Part shown: piece after piece, positions 34,475 to 45,212 of the stretch
How the letters are laid out: the number at the start of each line of letters is the position of its first letter
Numbering within the stretch: position 1 is the stretch's first letter
Source: Agapanthus africanus
Lineage: Eukaryota > Streptophyta > Magnoliopsida > Asparagales > Amaryllidaceae
Assembly: GCA_030015575.1 (NCBI GenBank)
Contig: CM057338.1
Coordinates: 310,871,827 to 310,935,826 of the forward strand
DNA: 64,000 nucleotides
Direction of reading: 5' to 3'
Program-made: the position numbers and the translations under genes
The notes under the pieces: generated by a model
The model's input: the letters and a program-made list of their open reading frames with translations, nothing else
What the model was told of the DNA's origin: nothing
The model's database searches: none

Positions 34475-36640
34475 TGTTAGTGTATATGCCCTAGAGGCCA
34501 TTACTGTATCATATTAGTATGTATATTACTTAATGGAAGCTTGGGATATTCACCTTGTATTGACAATCTTGCTCAAAATAGTAGTATGCTACTTGGTTTG
34601 TTTCTGCTTCAATGTGTACATGTGTTTATTTTAGTATATCACCTATACACATTAGTGGAGCCCTTAGGATCTTTGCTTGATTACCAGCGTTGTGATGGCA
34701 GTCACACTAGTGGGGGCTGGGTAATCTATAAGCACATCCTTATGCTGGTCCCTGGTCGCAGGACTATCGAGACAGGGCATCGATACTCCGGAGTAGACTA
34801 GCGCATGCGCTTCTCATCCCAGTGTGGGAGACGGTCTGTCCCACAGCCGTCGGTACGTCGTACTTGAGATAGTATGCGGGTGCTCGTTGGGTTACGAGTA
34901 CACTGGACAGGACTCGTCGGGAACTGACTAGTTGGTATTATGCCTATCGTCAGTTATCAGTTCCCAGGTGACATGAGTACAGCTTAGTCCGCTGACTTGA
35001 CACTGTCACTTCGCCTCGAGTGTATTCCCACTGTACTTTGATTACTACCCTACCACGGCTTAAAGGAGTCGTGCAAACAGGTGGTAGTTGGGTGCAGTCC
35101 CGAAGCACTTGGAGGCAGTGACGGTTAGACAGGATACGTCTCTCCCGGTATTGGGGGTTGACATCGCGCTGTGTCTAGGAGAGCCATTACACGAGTAGTC
35201 CCTGGCCAGGGCAAACGAGATATACTGGTAGGCTTCCAGTGTTATCTCAGGGTGTTTTGGGCTTCACTCCGACACGACTTGTACCGCTATTGGGGGACTG
35301 ACGTTTACCGCCCCCTAGGCCCGCCATGCGATGTATCAGACGAACAGACCGGACTGTACGGAGAATGTCACATTCAGGATCAGTAGGAGTTCAGATGGGT
35401 TTCACCTTGTCAGTCTTCTTGTCGGCATCTACCTGGGGACCGTTACGCACAGCTAGTGCCGCTTGCGGTCTGTGGTTAAACCCACTGCCAGCGTAGTGTC
35501 GAGTCTTTAGAGTCCCACACAGAAAGCTATTCGCCTTTAGTCAAAAGAGTAGAGGTCGCATAGTTTTGCGACAGGTCGCATGGTTTTGCGACAGGTCGCA
35601 TGGTTTTGCGACAGGGTTCGGTCACATCCGTGCACTTGTGCACGTACAGTGTCCGGACAGCTCACACTAGCGGGCTTTGGTTTAAACCAGATCCTAGTGT
35701 ACCTTTTGGGATTGGTTTTATCCAGTACGCATTCGTGTTCCTCGGAACGCGGATGCGGGTGTGTATGCACAGTTGACGGAGAGACAGAAGCAGAGGATTC
35801 TCATTAGGGTTGTTGACCGTTGACTGTTGACTATTGACTTTTTGCTCAACCCTAATGAGAATATGATATATGATTAACAATTATATTAATTAAGTATTAT
35901 GGTGACATGGTTGTTGAGAGGTTGACTTTGTTGACTTGTTGACTTTGTTGACCGGTTGACTAGGCTTGACTAGTTGACCATCATAATAACAATGGCTATC
36001 ATTTCATGGCAAAGACTTTTGCTTGCTTGCTCTCTTGTGCAAAATGAGTGCATGAAATGATATGGTTATTGTTGCTTAAACCATCACATAATACTTGATT
36101 GCTATGATGTGTTATGATGGTTTTGGATTATGAGAGCCAAGAGGAAAAAGTCTTCATTCATTCTTTCATTCTCATTCTCTCTCTTGTTCTTGAGCTCTCA
36201 TCTCCTCCTCTTGCTCTCCCTCTCTTGACTCTATGGTTCACTTGTCTCATGAGTTGAGAACCAAGAACCATAGATAAAATCCCATACAAACTCTTCTCTA
36301 CTCACTCTAGTTCACAAGGTTTAGCAAACCGAGTGAACTAGTTTCTTCAAAGTTCGAAGAAGGAGCCAAAGGTTGAAGCTTTCAGGTGGATCTATCTTCG
36401 GCGCAAGGAGACGACGGGGAGAAGCCGATTCGGACGACCATCGAAGCTTGAAGACGAAGGAGTTCGAGAAAAAGAAAGGTATAACCCCCTAACCGAGTAG
36501 TTAGCAACTCGTAGTTAGGTTGTTAGTTAGATGTTTAACAAAGATCCGGGTTTTGAGTCCATGTTACCACCTCTAAGAAAATCGTTTTTCGTCAAATTCC
36601 GCATGCCCGAAAGTACCGGGAGAGGTAGCATGGACTTACA
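34475..36640 (+). repeat. Element F 3' LTR
   Basis: Matches 26503-28646 with few substitutions by eye. It carries three copies of the 20-bp unit at 35554-35613. It ends cttaca followed by the target duplication gttag. Confidence 0.97.
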
Positions 36641-36645
36641 GTTAG

Positions 36646-38995
36646 CGGATCGTTGGAAATGACAAAATGAATATGTACACATAAACAATAATAGGTGATG
36701 ATGAAATTGAGATATACGAGACTCTAGAATAGAACCCGAACTGTAACCCGTGACTTGATTACGATATGAGATAAGTGTGACTTGGTTACGATATGATATA
36801 TGTGTGACTTGATTACGATATGATATATGTGTGACCTGATTACGATATGATATATATGTCATGATATTTCTGAGGAACAATTGACGATGTATATGTACGC
36901 AGACAATGATATATGATTGATGATATTGGGATGTATGAGATTAAAGTACAGTACCTTTGATCATGACATTATTTGATGATGATATTATACGAATGATGAT
37001 GTACGTAGGTGATACTTGACCCGTACCCCGATATTGGGATGCCGTACGATTGATTTTACCGTATGAGGCATAGATGTGATGATTGATCCGCACTCTTGAT
37101 TCGAGGAAGTCGTACTACGTACGTGACGCTATTGAGGCTGGATCGCCGACTATTAGAGATATGGACTCAGACCTTAGGTGGATTCTTATTTCTTATCGAC
37201 TAGTTTCTTTAGTTTAGTTCCTTAGGGGGTTAGATAGATACTAGTTTAGGCTCGAGTCATATAGTTATAGTTAGACATGTATATTACAAATGAGTGGTTA
37301 ATACACGTCCATCTTTACATTCAGATCGTAATCATCATGTTGCATGTTCATACATATGTTTCTTTAGTCAGTATGAAACTCTGCCTGTTAGGACACCAGC
37401 ACCATTACCGATGATGTGTATATTCCACGTACACTTATTTGCCGGCTCACACACATCATCATCGGTAATTGCTATGTCACGTACAGTTTAGAACATATTA
37501 TCTTGTATTGGTAGAATCAGCTAAAGGCTAGATTAATATAATATTGTGATTACTCTCAGGTGTTAGTCTAGACATTGCATTTATTACTTAGACACTTCAT
37601 GTATTCACATTTTTACGTTATCATGTAGTATTGTGGAGCTTATGCCGATACTTATTATTTACTTACTCATGATTTTAGGATTTTGGATTTCTATGAGATT
37701 TCTGGATTTTGGGGAAAACCGCAAGAATATATATAAAAACTTCTCTCTCTCTCTCCCTCTCTTTTTTAAATATAAGTTGCGGTTTTCTCATGATGTATAT
37801 GTCGTCCACCATGAGATTTCATGTTTTCTGTTGGATTTCGAGACCCGATTCGAGGAGTGGATGAACCGTCTCGGGTACATGGTGGGCCGGGTATGCTACC
37901 CCGGGGCAAGAAGATCGAGTTGTAGACAATGAGCCTGGCAGGGGAAGACTACCTACCGGTGATGTCTGGCGCGGCGGATATCCAGAGGATACCGACCGTT
38001 GTCGTGAGATTTAATGATATGGGCCAATCCGGATTGACGGAGTCCGAGATTTTGAGACTATGAGGTATTGAGACTTGAGATTTACATGTTTTGTGTCGAT
38101 GCTTGACACGGATTTCCATGGATTTCATCGATGATGTTTCAGATTTCTATACAAATTTTACTATGATGAAAGTTAAAGACTACTTATACAGATATATCCA
38201 GATTTCAGGGTTGATTGTTTTGCATTCATGGTGCATGCATACTCATTCACATGATATATTACTATTTGAGGCACTGACACGAGCACGGAGCATTTGCACT
38301 TACGCGTAGTTTATTACCCTGCCATTACTAGATGACTAGTGATATATTGGTATATTATTATGACCTAGGACAACATTGTGCATTCGATTTCTTTTCGCAA
38401 ATGTCTTCTAATCACGAGTTGGCGACTCACCCCCGTTGTACCAAATTTTATTACAGGTTCGATGTACAGGTTTCATTGGCAGCTTGCTGGCACATCATTT
38501 CATTCAGGGTGATTTGCATGGTAGGTTAGTTCACTTGTATCAGGACCGCCGTTGTACTTTTATTATTTTATTGGTATCTAGTAAGCTCCATCAACCAAAC
38601 TTGTATTACTTGATAAGTTTAAAGGACCAGTTATTTATTTCGACCTTAGAGTCGCGCTTGTATTATTATGGTATCTGGTTGATTTGTTTTCTTTTGAGTT
38701 TTGAGCCTCGCCCTTTGGCGTAGAGCTAGCTTCCGCTTGGGAATGCCTTTTTATTGTTTGTATATATATTATTCTTATTTGTACCCGTTCGGGGCCAGTT
38801 TTTACAAAGGAGACTCTGCCGAAATTTTTGAGAAAATTGGATGTTGCTTTTAAACTTGTTTTTCTACATGTTTTCCTTTACTTATTCTTTTATATGGTTT
38901 AGATTTCTGGGCTTCGGCTTACTTAGATAACGTTGCGCCTCTAGACGCTTCGTAATTTAAGTGCCGGTCGCGTTCCGTACTTTTAGGTCGTGACA
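36646..38995 (-). repeat. G, right part
   Basis: Non-coding continuation of G after F. It includes a 27-bp tandem array (36751-36858) and a ct-rich run near 37743-37763. It ends on the plus strand with ggtcgtgaca, the reverse complement of the LTR start TGTCACGACC. Confidence 0.65.
36751..36858. repeat. 27-bp tandem array, four units
   Basis: Four units start at 36751, 36778, 36805 and 36832 with the consensus tgacttgattacgatatgat. They differ at a few positions. Confidence 0.95.
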
Positions 38996-39000
38996 GTCCG

Positions 39001-39173
39001 TGTTTGGGGTGTGTTCATGTGTCCTTCTGAGTAGTCTTCTACACATGTTTAAAATATTTTTCTTGACCATTTTAAAACAACAGAGAACAGAATTCCAATG
39101 GCATCGTTTGGGTTTGTTCTGGTTTTAATACTTTAACATTGTCTAAAACAACTAGAATGCAGTTAATAGTTTG
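39001..39173 (-). other. Remaining leader of E next to its PBS
   Basis: This short stretch joins E's 5' LTR/PBS to the leader segment that resumes left of G at 24295. No coding potential is visible. Confidence 0.7.
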
Positions 39174-39185
39174 GCTCTGATACCA
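39174..39185 (-). other. Element E primer binding site
   Basis: gctctgatacca is the reverse complement of TGGTATCAGAGC and abuts the LTR beginning at 39186. It fixes the minus orientation of E. Confidence 0.96.
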
Positions 39186-41281
39186 TGTTGGGCCAAGGCA
39201 GCGCCCCGGCCGTCTAACCGAGGCCAAATGTGGAACAAATTTTTTTTATATAAAACCGGCGCTACCACAACCTAAATACCCGGATCATTCCATTAACCGT
39301 AAACTAGTAAACTGTAAAAGGAGTTTGGAAATTATACCGATCGATCCGTGTCCTTCGGTCTTCAATCTCTGCGCCAAACTCCCCGTTGTTGCGCCGACGA
39401 TGCTCACTCCCCGATCTTGCTCGTCGATGTGGCACCACGTCATCGAATCTTTATACGGGCTCCAGCCTCAAAACCGAGGCAACTCGGACATGATGTTTGC
39501 TAGCCAACATGTCCAAGAATGAAGTAGAGAGAGTGTGGAATATTTTATCTCAGGATGCCCAAGCATTTGGGCGGAAGTTAACAGAATTGCCAAGGATGTA
39601 ATGTGAGCAAAAGGATTTTGAGCAAAGAAAAATTCAAGCTTGCTTCAAAGAGAAGGAGCTCGGCCAGTGAGTGGAAAAGGTTCTCTGGCAATGTAAGTGT
39701 GGTAGTGAGGGAAAAATCATGTAGTGATTAAAAAAACAAGACCAAATGAAATAAAAACCATCACCAATAATTTAATCAAGCAACCTCACTCTAAAAAAGA
39801 AAATACCAGTACACCCCAAGACCCATGCTGCCCCTGTTCACTCAAGCCGATGCCAATCACCTAAGCTGCCCATGCCCACTAACAGTGCTCGAAATGGGCA
39901 AAGAAAAAAAATGGTCAAAGGAAAAAAAATTGGCTCACATAAATAAAGATATATCAAGATATTTGAGACGGAAAAAGGAAACTGGCAACTCCCAGATTAA
40001 TCTCGTAACGAATTATGAGATTACACCTCAATTGTAAATGCATACCCGCATTTGTATTCCGACCGAATACGAATGCAATGAGACAAAAATATTCCTACAC
40101 AATATAATACTAGGATTCGGCTTAAACCAAAACCCGCTAGTTTTATCCGTCCGATCATGATTCGTGCACAAGTGCACGACTATGATCGAACCCCACCATA
40201 TATCCATGCGGCCTCTACAACGTTTCGTCCGAACTTGGGAAACTTTCTGTCGGGGGACTCTAATGACTCATCAATACACTGGCACTGGGTATAACCACTA
40301 GCACGTCAGAGGTACTAGCTGTACGTAACGGTTGCCCATGTATTGATCAGAAGGGAATCTGACGAGTGAACTCATCCAGAAACCCTACTGAGCCTGATAG
40401 TGACAATATCCGTACAGTCCGGTCTGTTCGTCTATGAGTGTCGCATATAGGGCCTAGAGGGCTGGTAAACGTCAGACCTCCAATAGCGGTATAAGTCGTG
40501 TCGGAGAGTAGCCCAGAACACCCTGAGATACTACTGAAATACCTGCCAGTAAATCTCGATTACCCTGGCGAGGGATTTCGTGTAATGGCTCTCCTAAACA
40601 CAGCGCGATCTCACCCCAATACCGGGAGAGACGAATCCTTGACGATCCGCTCACTGCCTCAATATGGCTCGGGACTGTACCCAATTAAAACCTGTTTGCA
40701 CGACTCCTTTGAGCCGTGGTAGAGTAGTAATCAAAGCACAGTGGGAACTCTCATGAGACAAATGACGATCTCAGGTCGACAGACTAACCTGTTCACATGT
40801 CACGAGGGAACAGCTATCTGACGATATGTATAATACCAACTAGCATGTTCCCGGCGAGTCCTGTCCGGTGTACTCATAATCCAATGAGCACCTGTATACA
40901 TCTTAGGTGAACCAACTGACACCAATGGCTTGTGATACCGGCCACCGCCCCTCGTCGGGGTCTCGACTGTATACACTAGTCACTCTGGAGTGTCGATGCC
41001 CTGTCTCGAAACTCCCTCGACTAGGGACCATTTAAGGATGTGCTTATGACCCCAGCTCCCACGTATATGATCGCCATCATACTGCTGGCAGTCAAGCAAG
41101 AATCCTATGGGCTCTATCAACATGCAATAGTGAACTAAAGCATGTACACGATGATAAAGACAAACCAGATAGCATACTACCATCTCGAGCAAGACTGTCC
41201 TACCAGTATAGGTCTTCCCTCAATCATTGCAATCATGTACCTGCGATCCAATAATTGACTTTGAGGGCACTATATCCAACA
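39186..41281 (-). repeat. Element E 5' LTR (right copy)
   Basis: This 2096-bp partner of 16811-18939 reads from TGTTGGATATAGTGCCCTC on the element strand. The pair is visibly more diverged than F's LTRs, with mostly C/T and G/A differences. Confidence 0.94.
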
Positions 41282-42716
41282 ATTTGAAGCATCTTGTTCC
41301 TTCCAAAACTCTAAAGACAAACTAGGTTAAATTAGACAAAGCAAACAACACTAGAGTGATATTGGGATGCACACAAATCCCCACTTCAAACACGAACCCC
41401 AGTGCTCGGATTTTGGCCGAGCACATACCCTCCAAAACCGGCGAGCTCGGCCCAAACATGTCCAATGTTCCCAATCTTTTTACTGAGCCTCCCTTGTTGC
41501 CACGTAGGCTTGTTTTTATTGTTTGTTTAATTTTCTTTTGAGCCCTATAAATAGCAGATCTGTGGTAAGAGAGAGGACTACCATGTACATACAATTCTAT
41601 CTTTTTGTTTTGCTTTTCTTTTGGTTTAGCTTGAGAGTGAGTGGGCTTCAATCTTGGTTTCTTCTTCTTCTTCCCTCATGAAGCTCTCTTTGGAGAGCTT
41701 CATTAAGGAGGTTGAATAAGCTACCATAACCTTGTACCTCTTCTTCAAGTATTAATACATTGTTGTTTCTTTTATTTACTTGCTTTCTTTACTTGCTTTA
41801 TTATCATGCTTAACTAATCTCTTTATTTGGTTGTGATATGGTGAGGAAGTGAGATGAAAGGCTTTGCCTCCTCCACCTCTTAATTATGTTTAATGTGCTA
41901 AAATTATGATTCTAACTTGAATATTGTTTATGCATTGATATGATATGGTATTTTGAACCATGGTTACTTGTAACCTCCTCATATACCGTATTCATTCCCT
42001 TTCCCCATTTTCAATGTTTAAGTTAAAATCTATTTAGTGTTAAGTTTGCTAAGTTTGAATATCGTATTTTGTGATTAAAGACTTTACAAATCTTTTAATT
42101 TCATATACGATATACCATCACGATTCTTAGCAAACTCAACACTAATATCATTTGCTCTCACTAACCAATTTGTGTTTTGGTCGTTGCGGTATGCTTGCTA
42201 ACCCTTATGTTTATTGTTGATACCCCAAGTGCGGACATACAAACGGTAAGTGATCAAAAGAACTCGTTTCGTGCTTTGCGGCGAATATCGGACTTTGACG
42301 GTTTGTGCTCCGCAACTGCGTTGACAAGTCGTGCTTCATGCCGGGATCAAGGTAAGGCCGGACAACTCATAACCAAGGAAGTGTAGAGGTAAACGTCGCG
42401 ATTTAAGCTTCCGAGCCAAGCTACAACCATTCTTCTCTTAAACTCTCTTACTTGTTTTCCTTGTTTTCTTCATTTCCGTATTCTTTTATATTTTGTGACA
42501 AACAACCCAATTCGTTCATTTGTTAACCTTAAACAACAATACTTAATACACAATTCCCTGCGGATCGACCCGTGCTTGCCGGCTCACTACAACGCGCCGT
42601 GCACATGGGGTTATAAATATTTAAAACGAGAATGATCTCGCGTGCGCATTCCGTTTCATTAAAACCATATCTCTATTTCCAAAAAATACGCGTTTGCGCG
42701 CGCGGGTGAATTCCCA
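41282..42716 (+). repeat. Element B 3' LTR, right part
   Basis: It begins with the duplicated atttg and matches 10871-12305. Together with 16435-16810, minus the duplicated 5 bp, it gives 1806 bp, exactly the length of the 5' LTR. Confidence 0.94.
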
Positions 42717-42763
42717 GCAAGTAACCTTGACAGCTAACTCTCGTTCTTTTTCGCACAGGTAAC
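42717..42763 (+). other. Pyrimidine-rich stretch with candidate 3' splice site before the PMD ATG
   Basis: The run tctcgttctttttcgcacag ends at 42758, six bases before the ATG at 42764. It looks like an acceptor for a leader intron whose donor would lie left of element B. Confidence 0.4.
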
Positions 42764-45212
42764 ATGTCTTTTGACACATCTTTCCCATTTGTTCGTCCGG
42801 AGAGTGCATTCCCTGACGCGCCCGTGGATAGGGAAGTCTTCACGCTCATTAAAGATCACGACCCAGAGCGGAAATCTCTTCATCTATGGGGGGTCGTAGT
42901 ATAATCAAATTATCCAGGGTCGGCGTAGCTTCTCTTGTGCAGTACTGTCAGAGCTCATCTCAGCGATTCATTATGCTGACTCACCCCCGGTAAACTACGC
43001 TGCAGAAGAGGTCAACTGGACCTCGGAGGGTTACCTTCAGCCTTCTATGGCCTCGATACTCGTACAACCACCGATAGCTTTGGATATTCTAGGGCGGCGC
43101 ATATGTCAAGGCGAGTCATGCCCTTAGAGACAGCCATACATGTTAGGCTTGACTCGCCATCCAGCCGGATACATGCAGTGGGCTCGATACATCTTGTCGG
43201 TCAGGAAATCACTGCTGCTGAAAATCGGGTTGAACCCCGCAGTTTACGCTTCTCTCTTCCAGTATTCTACGCCCCATGTATGGTGGGTCAAAGCTTTCTT
43301 GGAACAATGGAATGTTCCAACGCACACTTTCCTTCTATCAGATCGGGAAGTTTCAATCTCTTTGGAGGTGTTCACGGAGATCTCCGGCTTACCTGTCAGG
43401 AGAGAACATTACGAAGAGCTATTTCCTCTTGACGAGGACATCTTTACCACCAAATCAGTGGTGATGGGACATACCCTGGAGAATGCCATTCAACATCAAT
43501 TCCCAAGTCTGATTAAGGTGTTGAAAATTTACGAAAGTCTGTTTCTCAAATCCGGAGGGCACGGGGTCAGCTTTGTGGATTTCATCGCTCGCTTTCTCCG
43601 TCCGGAAGTTTTATCAAAACAAACTGCGAAATTCGCCAAGCTTGACGACCCATTTGGTTTTGGCTCAGATAGCCAGCCAACAGCGGAGACAGATCAAAGG
43701 AATTTCTTCTTCTCGGATACTCCAGTCGTCCCCTTTGCAGAGCTCGCAGCTTCAGACATTGACGAAGAGGCAATCTTTTTTGGGTTTCTCGGCCTATGGT
43801 TAAACTGGTTTGTGCTCCCAATGCATCCTCACCATATGAGGCCATCCGTCTTCTACCCGGCTCACCGAATGGTTGTTGGGATGCGAGTGGTCGTCGGGGT
43901 CGCTAGGCTGGCTCACCTGTATCATGGCCTTAGCTCAGCGGCAGACACCACTCAGCCGGGGGTGCAGCCCGTAAATTTTCCGCTGCACTATTTCACTTCG
44001 TGGATCGAGCTGCATGTGCTCAGCGCTTTTGGAGTCCACAAGCGGCCCTGTTTCTACGACAGTAATAACTTTCCTCGGTTTATGCGGCTAGTTGACGCTT
44101 CCGCTTTGGAAACGACTCAGCGAGAGGCTTGGGGTATGGTTCTTCGCCCGTGTATGGTTGAGGATGGCATGACCTTCGTCGATAAAGTCTTAACCATCGG
44201 CAAGGAATCCATAAAAACGGTGCAGCCTTTGCGCGACATCTTCCAAGACGGGGCTTCTACCTTGAATGCTCGGGAGATTCTTCATTTATATTCAATCAGG
44301 CCGAACTTTTTAATGTTTAGGCAAAACCATTCATCCTTGTTCATGAGATACAACCCGTACCGTTTCGCTCAACAGTCTAGTACAATCAAGGTGTCCTGCT
44401 AGAAGCTTTTTTAGCTGAGCCTGTCGCGACGGAGGAGGGTATCCGCAACGCGCTACACCCTTTCATGCGGCTGAACACCGGGTCTAACTTCTTTATCAGC
44501 GAGCCGAGCTGAGTTTCAAGAATCTCGAACGCATACGTGGCGTGGTACTCGCATGCGACGAGTGCTGTCATTAGGGAAGAAAGGTGGTTACTGCTTGATC
44601 GCAAGGGTGCAGCCCGTGCTAGTAATCCTACTGTCCCCATGAAGGAACGGACCATTGTTCGTCCTTCCGTAAGGGAAGATGGTATGGTTGCTGTTCCGTG
44701 CACCTTCCCTGATAATCCTCTACCCCGTGTTCCTGTAGAAGCGGTAGCGGCATCGTCTCCAGAGTCTGGAGTAGGTACGTAGATCAGGACTCGTCGCACA
44801 AAGTTGCCCGCCAAGCGCAAACTCCTGTCATCAGCTGCCGGTGCTCGCTCATAGAAAAAGAAGAAATCGCTCTTTTCTGCTGACGTTGTACTCGGCCAGG
44901 AGCCCCATGCTCCCTATAGTGAAGGCTTGTGCGAGTATAGGACCAATAAGGGTCTATTTATCGCGCCCGCAGATGATATTGATTTCCAGGCTGCCCTTGC
45001 GGCTTCTGAGCGATTGGCTCGCGATGAAGCGACACTGATCACTATAGCGAAGTCAGGTATATTTCAATAGTTTCTTTTCGCGGTTATCTTTTTTTATTAT
45101 ACTTTTACTGACGCTTCCTACTTCAACAGCTATTTCTGCCGAAGAGGCTCTCATGGCTTCTCTCAAAACATTTGAATAGGAAGAGAGGCTCCGCGCTTCT
45201 TTAGGTCTTGGT
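42764..45212 (+). pseudogene. Antisense gene of element D: PMD domain part, broken
   Basis: The ATG at 42764 gives MSFDTSFPFVRPESAFPD, then a slip in the G-run near 42884-42890 moves the signal to the next frame. That frame stays open to 44402 except for TAG codons near 42895 and at 43125-43127. It encodes a plant mobile domain (PMD, aminotransferase-like): WWVKAFLEQWNVPTHTFLL and VSISLEVFTEISGLPV at about 43282-43405 match its hallmark. A frameshift near 44400 leads to another frame (stops at 44510, 44780, 44852) with a basic patch RTRRTKLPAKRK. An intron follows (45057-45129), then a short exon with a TAG at 45177, cut by element C at 45213. PMD proteins occur as plant proteins (MAIN type) and inside transposons; the molecular role is unknown. 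It lies antisense to D's pol. Confidence 0.75.
45057..45129 (+). other. Intron 1 of the antisense gene (73 bp, phase 1)
   Basis: gtatatttc...cttcaacag, T-rich. Removing it joins AKSG to a frame beginning AISAEEALMA, splitting a codon after its first base. Confidence 0.75.

Larger units (their letters stand above)
26503..36640 (+). mobile_element. Element F: nearly complete Ty1/copia element
   Basis: The element is 10138 bp long, with LTRs of 2144 and 2166 bp, a PBS, a gag-pol region and a PPT in the correct order, and the target duplication gttag at 26498-26502 and 36641-36645. The LTR start TGTTAGTGTATATGCCCTAG is reminiscent of the Angela/Tork group, a low-confidence family hint. The coding region has a stop and frameshifts, so this copy is not autonomous now. 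Confidence 0.97.
24296..38995 (-). mobile_element. G: probable solo LTR of a Del/Tekay-like gypsy element, split by F
   Basis: The insertion is bounded by the 5-bp duplication gtccg (24291-24295 and 38996-39000). On the element strand it begins TGTCACGACC and ends CGTTACA, which resembles chromovirus (Del/Tekay) LTR ends. Without F it is about 4.56 kb. I find no second copy of either end inside it, no PBS and no pol motif, so a solo LTR left by LTR-LTR recombination is the simplest reading. An unknown non-autonomous element with TG...CA ends is the alternative. Confidence 0.65.
16811..41281 (-). mobile_element. Element E: Ty1/copia, non-autonomous type, carries nested G and F
   Basis: Two LTRs with TGTTGG and CCAACA ends are flanked by the 5-bp duplication atttg (16806-16810 and 41282-41286). 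The Met-tRNA PBS lies next to the right LTR and the PPT next to the left LTR, both in reverse complement, so the element reads right to left. Its own length without G is about 9.8 kb. The interior contains only scraps of pol and a long repeated leader. It shares this coding-poor layout with element C. Confidence 0.93.
10500..42716 (+). mobile_element. Element B: gag-only type Ty3/gypsy element, carries nested E
   Basis: Two LTRs of 1806 bp each begin TGTTCATCTCG and end GGTGAATTCCCA. The second is split by element E. A TGGCGCC-type PBS follows the first and a PPT precedes the second. Without E the element is about 7.7 kb, with roughly 4.1 kb of interior. No protease, reverse transcriptase or integrase motif is visible, only a gag-like frame, so it looks non-autonomous. 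The flanking 5-mers tgtag (10495-10499) and gcaag (42717-42721) do not match, so no TSD is seen. Confidence 0.85.
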
